A stretch of DNA of 64,000 nt. Origin: Actinophytocola sp050699935. GTDB lineage: Bacteria > Actinomycetota > Actinomycetes > Mycobacteriales > Pseudonocardiaceae. Numbering within the stretch: the stretch's first letter is position 1; every line of letters starts with the position of its first letter. The stretch lies in contig NZ_JBOHGB010000020.1 of NCBI RefSeq assembly GCF_050699935.1, positions 1-64,000 of the forward strand, written 5' to 3'. Below the pieces are notes generated by a model. That model was given only the letters and a program-made list of their open reading frames with translations, made no database searches and was not told the DNA's origin. Shown piece after piece: positions 15,350 through 23,800 of this stretch. Made by a program: the position numbers and the translations under genes.

Positions 15350-15529
15350 GCGGGAGCGGGAGCGGGAGCGGGAGCGGGAGCGTTCGCCGTCTGGACTGAC
15401 GATCGCGCGCCAGCGCCGAGCACGTGAAGAGGGAAGACGGCGAGTAGCGCAGAAGCGAACCATTGAACACCGTGAGCGAGAGCAAGGCGCGGACTGTGAG
15501 CGGGAACGCACCATGAGCGAGAGCGCACC
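15348..15529 (+). repeat. family A repeat, copy 3, with GAGCGG hexamer run
   Basis: GAGCGG is repeated five times plus a partial (15348-15382). After it, 15383-15475 is the reverse complement of the 12471-12593 unit: GTCTGGACTGACGATCGCGCG, GAGGGAAGACGGCGAGTAGCG-like sequence and GCGAACCATTGAACACCGTG. Relative to transcription it therefore has the same orientation as the copies in the pca operon. It fills the gap between the binding protein and the first permease, and short near-copies of GTGAGCGGGAACGCACC run on to the permease GTG. Confidence 0.78.
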
Positions 15530-16306
15530 GTGAGTACCGCGAGGAGGGTCGTGCTCGGCCTGGTCGGGCTGCTCGGCTTCGCGGTGCTGCTGGAGGTGGC
15601 GCCCAGGATCGGCCTCGTGCCCGAGCGGTACGCCCCGCCGACGAGCCAGATCCTCGGCACGCTCGCCGGGCAGATGTCCGAGGAGCGCTTCTGGCTCGCC
15701 GTGCTCGACACGCTCCGCACGTGGCTGTTCGGCCTCGCCGTCGCGGTGGCGCTCGGCGTCGTGATCGGTGTGCTCGTCGGGACCGTCCCGGTGCTGCGTG
15801 CCGCGACCTCGTCCACGATCGAGTTCCTGCGCCCGATCCCGTCGGTGGCGCTGATCCCGCTTGTCGTCGTGCTGTACGGGTCGACGATCACCTCGACGCT
15901 GGTGCTCGTGGTGTACGCGGCGTTCTGGCAGGTGCTCGTCCAGGTGCTGCACGGGGTCGCGGACATCGACCCGGTCGCCCGGGACACCGCGCGCGCCTAC
16001 CGGCTGGGCCGGTGGCACCGGGTGCGGTACCTGGTCTGGCCGACCGCACTGCCCTACGTCGCGACGGGCGTGCGGCTGGCCGCCACGGTCGCGCTGATCC
16101 TCGCGATCACCGGTGAGCTGGTCATCGGCTCGCCCGGGCTCGGCCAAGAGATCGCCACCGCGCGGGCCAGCGGCGCGGTGGCGGCGATGTACGGGCTGGT
16201 CGTGGTCACCGGCCTGCTCGGCGTCGTCGCGAACCTCCTCACCCGGGCCGCCGAGCGCCGCGCCCTGCACTGGCACCCGTCCATGCGCACGGAGGCCCCC
16301 ACATGA
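15530..16306 (+). CDS. ABC importer permease (SsuC/TauC type), first
   Basis: A 258-residue integral membrane protein with about six transmembrane segments. The cytoplasmic EAA-type loop is visible in ARAYRLGRWHRVRYLVWPTALPY, the contact site for the ATPase at 17288. It belongs to the binding-protein-dependent permeases of sulfonate/nitrate/aromatic-type importers. The GTG at 15530 is read directly after the repeat-derived leader. A second, distinct permease of the same length follows after a family B repeat, so the channel is probably a heterodimer, whereas most SsuC systems use a homodimer. Confidence 0.87.
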   Translation: MSTARRVVLGLVGLLGFAVLLEVAPRIGLVPERYAPPTSQILGTLAGQMSEERFWLAVLDTLRTWLFGLAVAVALGVVIGVLVGTVPVLRAATSSTIEFLRPIPSVALIPLVVVLYGSTITSTLVLVVYAAFWQVLVQVLHGVADIDPVARDTARAYRLGRWHRVRYLVWPTALPYVATGVRLAATVALILAITGELVIGSPGLGQEIATARASGAVAAMYGLVVVTGLLGVVANLLTRAAERRALHWHPSMRTEAPT

Positions 16307-16313
16307 CCGCCCA

Positions 16314-16514
16314 CCATCGCGAGTCCAACGCTCCCGACCCGCGTGTCCAACCGTCCCGACCCCTGAGTTCAACATTCGCGCGGTCGTCACGAACCGACGA
16401 CTCGCGAGGCTGGAGCGTTGGACACGCGGGTTCCGAACGTTGGACACGCGGGTTCGGAACGTTGGACTCGCGGGTTCGGAGTGTTGGACTCGCGGGGTTG
16501 GTGGGGGTGGGGCG
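16314..16514. repeat. repeat family B: 22-bp units in inverted arrangement
   Basis: Right part (about 16424-16500): four tandem units of the type CGTTGGACACGCGGGTTCGG with a 22-bp period. Left part (about 16318-16380): three diverged units in the opposite sense (CGCGAGTCCAACGCTCC, CGCGTGTCCAACCGTCC, TGAGTTCAACATTC). The arms can pair across a loop of about 40 bases into one long imperfect hairpin in the middle of the importer operon. The same unit occurs three times at 28082-28146. Confidence 0.8.
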
Positions 16515-17291
16515 GTGAGTGAGGTGGTCCGGCGGGTGGGGGTCGCGGTTGGGTTGCCGGTTGTGCTGGTGGGCCTGTGGTGGTTCGCCAGTGCGGGGAG
16601 CACGGACTTCTACTTCCCACCGCTGTCGCGGATCGTCGAGGTGTTCCCGGAGACCTGGTTCGGGCCGCGGATGGTCGACGATGTGCTGCCCAGCCTCGGA
16701 CGGCTCGCCGTCGGGTACGGAGCCGCGCTCGTGCTCGGCGTCGGGCTCGGCATGCTGATCGGCTCGAGCCGGACGCTGCGCGCGCTCGTCGAGCCGCTGC
16801 TGGAGTTCCTGCGCGCGGTTCCGCCGCCGGTGCTCGTGCCGATCCTCGTGCTCGTCGCGGGCATCGGCGACACCATGAAGATCCTCGTGATCATCTCCGG
16901 CTGCCTGTGGCCGATCCTGCTCAACACCGTAGAGGGCGTGCGCGCGGTCGACGAGGTCCTCGCCGACACCTGCCGCACCTACCGGATCCGCGGCCGGCTG
17001 CGCTGGTGGCACCTGGTGCTGCGCTCGGCCAGCCCGCAGATCGTCACCGGCGCGCGGCAGGCGCTGTCCATCGGCATCATCCTCATGGTCATCAGCGAGA
17101 TGTTCGCCGCGAGCAGCGGGCTCGGCTACACGGTCATCCAGTTCAAGGACGGCTTCCAGATCCCGCAGATGTGGAGCGGGGTGATCCTGCTCGGGCTGCT
17201 CGGCGTGCTGCTGTCGGTGCTGTTCCGGTTCGTCGAGCACCGCGTCCTCGACTGGTACCACGGCGTCCGGGCCGTGCAGAAGGAGCGATGA
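16515..17291 (+). CDS. ABC importer permease (SsuC/TauC type), second
   Basis: A 258-residue membrane protein with about six transmembrane helices. The ATPase-contact loop is CRTYRIRGRLRWWHLVLRSASPQI. The sequence differs clearly from the permease at 15530, which supports a heterodimeric channel. GTG 16515 follows a G-rich tract at the end of the family B repeat. The ORF overlaps the ATPase gene by 4 bases (ATGA). Substrate as inferred for the operon: an aromatic growth substrate. Confidence 0.87.
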   Translation: MSEVVRRVGVAVGLPVVLVGLWWFASAGSTDFYFPPLSRIVEVFPETWFGPRMVDDVLPSLGRLAVGYGAALVLGVGLGMLIGSSRTLRALVEPLLEFLRAVPPPVLVPILVLVAGIGDTMKILVIISGCLWPILLNTVEGVRAVDEVLADTCRTYRIRGRLRWWHLVLRSASPQIVTGARQALSIGIILMVISEMFAASSGLGYTVIQFKDGFQIPQMWSGVILLGLLGVLLSVLFRFVEHRVLDWYHGVRAVQKER

Positions 17292-18070
17292 TGCTGTCGG
17301 TCAGCGAGCTGCACAAGGTGTACGACGGGCGGGGCCGGCGGGTCGAGGCCATCGGCGAGATCAGCTTCTCCGTCGACGAGGGCAGCTTCGTGTGCGTCGT
17401 CGGGCCGTCCGGCTGCGGCAAGACGACCCTGCTGCGCTGCATCGCCGGGCTGCTGGCGCCGACCAGCGGCGAGGTGACCGTCGCCGGCGCACGCGTGACC
17501 GGGCCGCCCGCGGGCCTCGCGATCGTCTTCCAGGACTACGGCCGCAGCCTGTTCCCGTGGCTGCGCGTGGCGGACAACGTCGACCTGCCGCTGCGTGCGG
17601 CCGGCACGCCGCGGGCGCAGCGGCGCGGGCTGGTCGATGAGGCGCTCGAGGCGGTCGGGCTCGCCGACGCGCACCAGGCCTACCCGTGGCAGCTCTCCGG
17701 CGGCATGCAGCAGCGGGTCGCGATCGCCCGGGCCATCGCCTACCAGCCGAGCGTGCTGCTGATGGACGAGCCGTTCGCCGCGGTCGACGCGCAGACCCGG
17801 GCCGACCTGGAGGACCTGATCCGCTCGGTGTGGCAGCGCCTTGGCGTCACCCTGCTGTTCGTCACCCACGACATCGACGAGGCCGTGTACCTCGGCCAGC
17901 GGGTGATCATGCTGTCCGCGTCGCCGACGCGCGTGGCCGAGGACCTCGTCATCGACCTGCCGGACGACCGCGACCAGCTGAGCACCCGCGGCGACGCCCG
18001 GTTCACCGAGTTGCGTGGCCGGGTGTACGCGCAGATCCAGAAGGCCAAGCTGGAAGGGAAGACCCGATGA
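17288..18070 (+). CDS. ABC importer ATP-binding protein (SsuB/TauB type)
   Basis: A 260-residue ABC ATPase. Walker A is GPSGCGKTTL, the signature is LSGGMQQRVAIARA, Walker B is VLLMDEPFAAVD, and the H-loop is FVTHDIDEA. The Q-loop region reads IVFQDYGRSLFPWLRV, typical of the nitrate/sulfonate/taurine subfamily. It powers the two permeases just upstream. The start overlaps the second permease stop and the stop overlaps the aldehyde dehydrogenase start, each by 4 bases, so uptake and catabolism are translated as one coupled unit. Confidence 0.92.
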   Translation: MMLSVSELHKVYDGRGRRVEAIGEISFSVDEGSFVCVVGPSGCGKTTLLRCIAGLLAPTSGEVTVAGARVTGPPAGLAIVFQDYGRSLFPWLRVADNVDLPLRAAGTPRAQRRGLVDEALEAVGLADAHQAYPWQLSGGMQQRVAIARAIAYQPSVLLMDEPFAAVDAQTRADLEDLIRSVWQRLGVTLLFVTHDIDEAVYLGQRVIMLSASPTRVAEDLVIDLPDDRDQLSTRGDARFTELRGRVYAQIQKAKLEGKTR

Positions 18071-19539
18071 CCACGACCGAGACGAGACCGCTGCTCGATC
18101 CGGGCACGTTCGCCGGAAGTGTCTACAGTGGAGGGTGGGCCACCCCGCGCGGCGGTGTCGCGCCGATCGTCGAGCCGGCCACCGGCGCGGAGCTGGGCAC
18201 CACCGGTGTGGCCGACGCGGCGGACGTCGCGGACGCCTGTGCCGGCGCCGCCGCCGCGCAGCGCGACTGGGCCGCGGCGACCTACGCCGACCGCGCCGCG
18301 GTGCTGCGCAGGGCGGGCGCGCTGATCGAGGCGAACGCCGACGAGCTGTGCGGCTGGGTCGTCCGGGAGACCGGCGCGGTGGCCGGGCTCGCCGAGTTCG
18401 CGGTCGGCGTGGCCGCGCAGGAGTGCTACGAGGCGGCGGCGCTGGCGTCCAGGTCTCCGGGCGAGATCCTGCCGACCGCCGAGCCGCGGCTGTCGCTGCT
18501 GCGCCGGGTCCCGGTGGGCGTGGTCGGGGTGATCTCGCCGTTCAACGTGCCGCTGATCCTGTCGATCCGCTCGGTCGCGCCGGCCCTCGCGCTGGGCAAC
18601 GCCGTGGTGCTCAAGCCGGACCTGCGCACCCCGGTCAGCGGCGGCTTCGCGATCGCCCGGGTGCTCGCCGAGGCGGGGCTGCCCGACGGCGTCCTGCACG
18701 TGCTGCCGGGCGGTGCCGAGGCGGGCACGGCGCTCATCGAGGACCCGTGCGTGCGGCTGATCTCGTTCACCGGCTCGTCGTCGACCGGCCGGCAGGTCGC
18801 TTCGCTCGCGGCCCGGCACCTCAAGCGGGTGCACCTGGAGCTCGGCGGGAACTCCGCGCTGATCGTGCTCGACGACGCGGACGTCGACCGCGCGGTGTCC
18901 GCCGCCGCGTGGGGCTCCTACCTGCACCAGGGCCAGATCTGCATGACCGCCGGCCGGCACCTGGTACACGAGCGGCTCGCCGACTCCTATGTGGAGGCGC
19001 TGGCCGCGCACGCGAGCGCGCTGCCGGTCGGCGACCCGACCGGCGAGGTGGCGCTCGGCCCGCTGATCGACGCCGGGCAGCGGGACAAGGTGCACGGCCT
19101 TGTGACATCCACTGTGGACTCCGGAGCGCGGCTCGCGGCCGGCGGCACCTACGAGGGCCTGTTCTACCGGCCGACCGTGCTCGACGGCGTGCGCACGGAC
19201 ATGCCGGCCTATGCCAACGAGGTGTTCGGCCCGGTGGCGCCGGTCGTGCGGTTCTCCTCCGCCGAGCAGGCCGTCGAGCTCGCGACGGACAGCGAGTACG
19301 GGCTGTCGCTGGCGATCCTGACCACAGACGCGATGCGCGGCCTGGCGCTCGCCGAGCGGATCCCGACCGGGATCGTGCACATCAACGACCAGACCGTGAA
19401 CGACGAGGCGGTCGCGCCGTTCGGCGGCGTGCTCGACTCGGGCACCGGCGCGCGGTTCGGCGGCTCGGCGAACCTCGACGCCTTCACCGACGCCCGCTGG
19501 ATCACGATGCGCGGCGAGATCCCGGAATACCCATTCTAG
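18067..19539 (+). CDS. aldehyde dehydrogenase (benzaldehyde/vanillin dehydrogenase type)
   Basis: A 490-residue NAD(P)-dependent aldehyde dehydrogenase. The cofactor/catalytic motifs are visible: SPFNVPLILSIR, FTGSSSTGR, LELGGNSALIV with the general-base Glu, and GQICMTAGRH with nucleophilic Cys292. The C-terminus TVNDEAVAPFGGV fits benzaldehyde- and vanillin-type enzymes. In context it should oxidise an aromatic aldehyde, plausibly 4-hydroxybenzaldehyde, to the acid used by PobA encoded next. The pobA ATG follows its TAG stop with no spacer. Confidence 0.88.
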   Translation: MTTTETRPLLDPGTFAGSVYSGGWATPRGGVAPIVEPATGAELGTTGVADAADVADACAGAAAAQRDWAAATYADRAAVLRRAGALIEANADELCGWVVRETGAVAGLAEFAVGVAAQECYEAAALASRSPGEILPTAEPRLSLLRRVPVGVVGVISPFNVPLILSIRSVAPALALGNAVVLKPDLRTPVSGGFAIARVLAEAGLPDGVLHVLPGGAEAGTALIEDPCVRLISFTGSSSTGRQVASLAARHLKRVHLELGGNSALIVLDDADVDRAVSAAAWGSYLHQGQICMTAGRHLVHERLADSYVEALAAHASALPVGDPTGEVALGPLIDAGQRDKVHGLVTSTVDSGARLAAGGTYEGLFYRPTVLDGVRTDMPAYANEVFGPVAPVVRFSSAEQAVELATDSEYGLSLAILTTDAMRGLALAERIPTGIVHINDQTVNDEAVAPFGGVLDSGTGARFGGSANLDAFTDARWITMRGEIPEYPF

Positions 19540-20718
19540 ATGCGGACCCAGGTAGCCATCGTCGGCGCCGGCCCGGCCGGCCTGCTGCTCGCGCACCTGC
19601 TGGCTCTGCGCGGCATCGACTCGGTCGTGCTGGAGCGCCACACCCGCGCCCACATCGAGGCACGGATCCGGGCCGGCGTGCTGGAACAGGGCACCGTCGA
19701 CCTGCTGACCAAGGTGGGACTGGCGGACCGGCTGCACGCCGAGCGGCTGATCCACCACGGGCTGGAGCTGCTGTTCGACGGGGTCGGCCACCGCGTGCCG
19801 CTGACCGAGCTCGCCGGCCGGGAGCTGACGATCTACGGCCAGCACGAGCTGGTGAAGGATCTCGTGGCGGCGCGGCTCGACACCGGCCGGCCGCTGCTGT
19901 TCGAGGCACCGGCCGTGGCGGTCGAGGGCGTGGACACCGACTCGCCCGTGGTCCGCTATGTCCACAACGGACGGACCGAGGAGCTGCGCTGCGACGTGGT
20001 GGCCGGCTGCGACGGCTTCCACGGGGTGAGCCGGGCCGCGGCGTCGGGGCTGACGGTGTACGAGCACGAGTACCCGTACGCGTGGCTCGGCGTGCTGGCC
20101 GAGGTGGCCCCCTCGTCGGAGGAGCTGATCTACGCCTCGCACGACCGGGGCTTCGCACTGCACAGCATGCGCTCCCCCGCAGTGACCCGGCTCTACCTCC
20201 AGGTGCGGCCGGACGAGCCGCTGTCCGAGTGGCCCGACTCTCGCGTGTGGACGGAGCTGCGCACCCGGCTCGACCGCACGGCCGGCTTCGAGCTGGCCGA
20301 CGGACCGATCGTGGACAAGGCGATCACCGCCCTGCGCAGCTTCGTGGTGGAGCCGATGCGCCGCGGCCGGCTCTTCCTCACCGGCGACGCCGCGCACATC
20401 GTGCCGGCGACCGGGGCGAAGGGCCTCAACCTCGCCGTCGTGGACGTGGCCGTGCTCGCGTCCGCGCTCGGCCGCTGGTTCGCCGACGGCGATCCCGCCG
20501 GCCTGGAGTCCTATTCGGACACCTGCCTGTCACGGGTCTGGCGGGTGCAGCACTTCTCGTGGTGGATGACCTCGATGCTGCACCGCGCGCCGGACGCCGA
20601 CCCGTTCACCCGGCGGCTGCGGCTCGCCCAGCTGCGCTACCTGACCAGCTCGACCGCGGCCGCGACCTCGTTCGCCGAGAACTACGTCGGCCTGCCGTTC
20701 CCGGAAGGAGCATCATGA
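19540..20718 (+). CDS. pobA: 4-hydroxybenzoate 3-monooxygenase
   Basis: A 392-residue flavoprotein of the normal PobA length. FAD motifs: IVGAGPAGLLLAHLL at the N-terminus, the CDGFHG (DG) motif near residue 160, and GDAAHIVPATGAKGLNLAVVD near 285. The stretch RIRAGVLEQGTVDLL is a PobA hallmark. It hydroxylates 4-hydroxybenzoate to protocatechuate using NAD(P)H and O2, supplying the substrate of PcaHG encoded on the facing operon. It starts immediately after the aldehyde dehydrogenase stop and overlaps the next gene by 4 bases. Confidence 0.95.
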   Translation: MRTQVAIVGAGPAGLLLAHLLALRGIDSVVLERHTRAHIEARIRAGVLEQGTVDLLTKVGLADRLHAERLIHHGLELLFDGVGHRVPLTELAGRELTIYGQHELVKDLVAARLDTGRPLLFEAPAVAVEGVDTDSPVVRYVHNGRTEELRCDVVAGCDGFHGVSRAAASGLTVYEHEYPYAWLGVLAEVAPSSEELIYASHDRGFALHSMRSPAVTRLYLQVRPDEPLSEWPDSRVWTELRTRLDRTAGFELADGPIVDKAITALRSFVVEPMRRGRLFLTGDAAHIVPATGAKGLNLAVVDVAVLASALGRWFADGDPAGLESYSDTCLSRVWRVQHFSWWMTSMLHRAPDADPFTRRLRLAQLRYLTSSTAAATSFAENYVGLPFPEGAS

Positions 20719-21836
20719 CCGTTCGAGACCTTCCTCCGTTCCGCGCCGACCACGTCGGCAGCCTGCTGCGACCTGCGAAGCTGCTGGCGGCCCGGGAAGA
20801 TCGCGCGGCCGGCCGGATCTCCGCCGGGCAGTTGCGCGCCGTCGAGAACGAGGCGATCCGCGACGTGGTGGCGATGCAGGCCGAGGTCGGCCTGCGCTCG
20901 GCGACCGACGGCGAGTTCCGTCGCACGTCGTGGCACATGGACTTCATCTACCGGCTCGGCGGCATCGGCGCGGGCGACGAGTCGATCAAGGTCCGGTTCA
21001 AGAACCCGGACGGGGTGATCGAGTTCAGCACCGCCGCGCTGCATGTGGACAGTCCGGTCCGGTTGCGGGAGACCATCTTCGCCGACGACTTCACGTTTCT
21101 GACGTCGGTCGCCGGGCCGGGCGTCACGCCGAAGCTGACGATCCCGTCGCCGAGCATGGTCCACTACCGCGGCGGCCCGGCGGCGCTGAACCCGGAGGTG
21201 TACGCCGACGAGGACCTGTTCTGGGCGGACCTGTCCGAGGCGTACGCGCAGCAGATCGCCGCCGTTGCCCGGCTCGGCTGCCGGTACCTGCAGCTGGACG
21301 ACACGAGCCTCGCGTACCTGAACGACCCCGACCAGCGCGCGCAGCTGGCGGCCCGCGGCGACGACGCCGAGCACCAGCACCTGCGCTACATCAAGCAGAT
21401 CAACACCGCGCTCGCCGGCCGCCCGGACGGGCTGCGCGTCACCACGCACATGTGCCGCGGCAACTTCCGTTCCTCGTGGGCGGCCGAGGGCGGCTACGAC
21501 TTCGTGGCGGAGGCGCTGTTCTCCGAGCTGGCCGTGGACGGCTTCTTCCTGGAGTACGACGACGCCCGGTCGGGCTCGTTCGCACCGCTGCGGTTCGTGC
21601 CGGCGGGCAAGCAGGTCGTGCTGGGCCTGATCACGACGAAGCGCGGCGCGCTGGAGGACAAGGACGACGTCAAGCGGCGCATCGACGAGGCGGCGCGGTA
21701 CGTGCCGCTGGAGCAGCTGTGCCTGTCCCCGCAGTGCGGCTTCTCCTCCACGGCCGAGGGCAACGTGCTCAGCTACGACGAGCAGGTGGCGAAGCTGGCA
21801 CTGATCGCGGAGGTCGCCGCCGAGGTATGGGGCTGA
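20715..21836 (+). CDS. MetE-like (cobalamin-independent methionine synthase II family) protein
   Basis: A 373-residue protein matching only the C-terminal catalytic half of MetE, like the YxjG/YxjH proteins. It opens with FRADHVGSLLRP. Zinc ligands are visible as His245 and Cys247 in THMCRGN and Cys341 in SPQCGF. In MetE these bind zinc and activate a thiol acceptor for methyl transfer. Its coupling to pobA by a 4-base overlap suggests a methyl transfer linked to aromatic catabolism, for instance handling methyl groups from methoxylated aromatics; that is speculation. It could instead be a methionine salvage enzyme that merely sits here. Confidence 0.85.
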   Translation: MTVRDLPPFRADHVGSLLRPAKLLAAREDRAAGRISAGQLRAVENEAIRDVVAMQAEVGLRSATDGEFRRTSWHMDFIYRLGGIGAGDESIKVRFKNPDGVIEFSTAALHVDSPVRLRETIFADDFTFLTSVAGPGVTPKLTIPSPSMVHYRGGPAALNPEVYADEDLFWADLSEAYAQQIAAVARLGCRYLQLDDTSLAYLNDPDQRAQLAARGDDAEHQHLRYIKQINTALAGRPDGLRVTTHMCRGNFRSSWAAEGGYDFVAEALFSELAVDGFFLEYDDARSGSFAPLRFVPAGKQVVLGLITTKRGALEDKDDVKRRIDEAARYVPLEQLCLSPQCGFSSTAEGNVLSYDEQVAKLALIAEVAAEVWG

Positions 21837-21869
21837 AACTCGCCAGCAAAAGCGAACGGTCGTGCTACT

Positions 21870-22460
21870 GTGACGGACGTGAGCAAGGGTGAGGCCACCC
21901 GGGAGGTGATCCTGGACGCCGCCGGCGAGCTGGCCAGGACGGTCGGCTTCGCGGGCATGTCCATCGGCACGCTCGCGGCCAGCACCCGGCTCTCCAAGAG
22001 CGGGCTGTACGCGCACTTCAAGTCGAAGGAGACGTTGCAGCTCCAGGTTCTCGAGCACGCGAAGGCGCGGTTCCTGCGCGAGGTCGTGGTCCCGGCACTC
22101 GCCGCGCCCCGCGGCGAGCCGCGCGTGCGGGCCTTGTTCGAGAACAAGCTGCGCTGGAACTCCCAGCCTGGCGGGTGCATCTTCGTCGCCGCCGCGAGCG
22201 AGCTCGACGACCAGCCGGGCCCGGTGCGCGACCGGGTCGTGCGCGACCAGCGCGACTGGCTCGACACGCTCGCCGAGGTATGCCGCACCGGCGTCACCGA
22301 AGGGCACTTCCGCGCGGACACCGACCCGGCGCAGCTCGCGTTCGAGCTGGACGGCGTGATGCTCTGCCACCACACCTGCGAGCGCCTGCTCGACGACAGG
22401 ACGGCAGGGGGCCGCGCCCGCACGGCGTTCGAGTCACTGCTCGCCCGACACCGGGCCTGA
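21870..22460 (+). CDS. TetR-family regulator
   Basis: A 196-residue protein. The helix-turn-helix is at about residues 10-55 (ILDAAGELARTVGFAGMSIG, then STRLSKSGLYAHFKSKE). The C-terminal domain with RWNSQPGGCIFVAAASELDDQPG is of the TetR_C type common in actinomycetes. It starts at GTG 21870, 33 bases after the MetE-like gene, and precedes an alpha/beta hydrolase. It may control the hydrolase or the catabolic operon. Candidate half-sites GCGAACGGTCGT lie just upstream of its start, but no perfect palindrome is seen there. Confidence 0.9.
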   Translation: MTDVSKGEATREVILDAAGELARTVGFAGMSIGTLAASTRLSKSGLYAHFKSKETLQLQVLEHAKARFLREVVVPALAAPRGEPRVRALFENKLRWNSQPGGCIFVAAASELDDQPGPVRDRVVRDQRDWLDTLAEVCRTGVTEGHFRADTDPAQLAFELDGVMLCHHTCERLLDDRTAGGRARTAFESLLARHRA

Positions 22461-22486
22461 TCCACTTCGCTTCTTGGAAGGCAGAC

Positions 22487-23395
22487 ATGTCCACACAAAA
22501 AAGCACGATCGTTCGTTTATCTCGTTCGCTCCGGTTGACCGCCGTCCGCACCGCGTTCGGCACGCTCGAGCGGGTCGCGCCCGACCTCGGTGCCCGCTGG
22601 GCCGAGCGGCTCTGGCTGACCGCCCCGCCCTATCGGGGCAGACCCGCGGAGCTGGTCCACCCGGGCGAGTCCCACACCGTGCCGGTGGGCGACCGGCACG
22701 TGATCAGCCGGGCCTGGGGCACCGGAACCGGACCGGTCGTGTACCTGGTGCACGGCTGGGGCGGCAGCGGCGGGCAGCTGCGCGAGTTCGTCGAGCCGCT
22801 GGTGGCCGCCGGCCGCCGGGTGGTCACCTTCGACGCGCTGAGCCACGGCGACTCGGAGTCCGGCGAGCTCGGCCCGCGCCGTGCGACGATCCCCGAGATG
22901 GCCGCGGCACTCGAGGCGGTGGTGGCCGCGCACGGGCCCGCGCACGCGATCATCGCGCACTCGCTGGGCGCCAACACCACGTTCTACGCGCTGCGCCGCG
23001 GGCTGTGGGCGGGCCGGCTGGTGTTCCTCGCGCCGATGACCCAGCCGATGCCCTACCCGGTCCTGTTCGGCGCGGCACTCGGGTTCGACCACCGGATCCG
23101 TACCCGGATGGTGGCGCGGGTGGCCCGTCGGGTGGGCGTGCCGTGGTCGGCGTTCGACGTGCCGAGCCAGGTGGCCGACATCGCCACGCCACCGCTGCTG
23201 ACCGTCCACGACCCGAACGACCGGGAGACCCGGTACGCGGACAGCAGGGCGCTCGCGAAGGCCTGGCCCGGAGCGGAGCTGGCGACGGTGACGGGGCTGG
23301 GCCACTGGGGCCTGCTGCGCGACCCGGCGACGGTCGAGCGCGCGGTGTCGTTCGTGACCGCCGGCGCGGTCGGTGACCGCGCCGCCGCCAGCTGA
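22487..23395 (+). CDS. alpha/beta-fold hydrolase
   Basis: A 302-residue alpha/beta hydrolase. The oxyanion strand is VYLVHGWGGSGGQ. The nucleophile elbow is AHSLGAN, where Ala replaces the usual first Gly of GxSxG. The acid is probably Asp in LLTVHDPNDRET and the histidine is in GLGHWGLL. The ATG has GGAAGG 6 bases upstream. The closest recognisable type is the esterase/lipase-like group often found behind a TetR gene. The substrate is unknown; an ester hydrolase feeding the aromatic pathway is possible. Confidence 0.85.
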   Translation: MSTQKSTIVRLSRSLRLTAVRTAFGTLERVAPDLGARWAERLWLTAPPYRGRPAELVHPGESHTVPVGDRHVISRAWGTGTGPVVYLVHGWGGSGGQLREFVEPLVAAGRRVVTFDALSHGDSESGELGPRRATIPEMAAALEAVVAAHGPAHAIIAHSLGANTTFYALRRGLWAGRLVFLAPMTQPMPYPVLFGAALGFDHRIRTRMVARVARRVGVPWSAFDVPSQVADIATPPLLTVHDPNDRETRYADSRALAKAWPGAELATVTGLGHWGLLRDPATVERAVSFVTAGAVGDRAAAS

Positions 23396-23399
23396 GCGC

Positions 23400-23800
23400 T
23401 GGGTGGAGCCGGCGTGCGTTACCGGCCCCGATGTCGTACGCGAGGCGCTCGGCGTCCGCGTTGGTGAGCGAGCCGCCGGCGAGCCACTCATCGAGCAGGT
23501 GACCGAGCCGGTCACCGCACCGCGCCGAGGTGGTGGCGTTCGGGCAGGTCGCAGCGGTCGGAGGAGTGGAGGACCGCGTCGAATGGCGCGATCTCCAGAG
23601 TTCGGCGAGCAGCGGGACAGCCCGGGACAGGTCGGGCACCAGCCGCAGGTCCCGTCCGGTCCGCCTCGAAGCACGGCGACACGCCGACGCCGGCCGCCAC
23701 CGCCGCCTCGACCCGGTCAGCGGCACCGTCTTCACCCGCGTGACGCCCGCGTTGTCCACAAAGGACAGATCCAGCATGCGCGCCGGCCGCGCGCAGCTCG
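23400..23800 (-). pseudogene. remnant of glutamine synthetase-like and amidohydrolase (FluG-type) genes
   Basis: Read leftward from 23800 in shifting frames, this stretch gives the start of a glutamine synthetase-like protein (VDELRAAGA, then DLSFVDNAGVTRVKTVPL, later GRDLRLVPDLSRAVPLL). It then gives the C-terminal end of an amidohydrolase (APFDAVLHSSDRCDLPERHH, then GHLLDEWLAGGSLTNADAER, then YDIGAGNARRLHP). Such GS and amidohydrolase genes occur side by side or fused (FluG type). No single frame is open, and the catalytic middle of both genes is gone, so this is a deletion remnant. It directly follows the isomerase gene on the same strand. Confidence 0.65.

Noticed and set aside
23752..23760. 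Perfect TTGTCCACA (DnaA-box) at 23752
   Set aside because: It lies in the coding remnant FVDNAG of the glutamine synthetase-like pseudogene and has no family C context, so it is probably chance.
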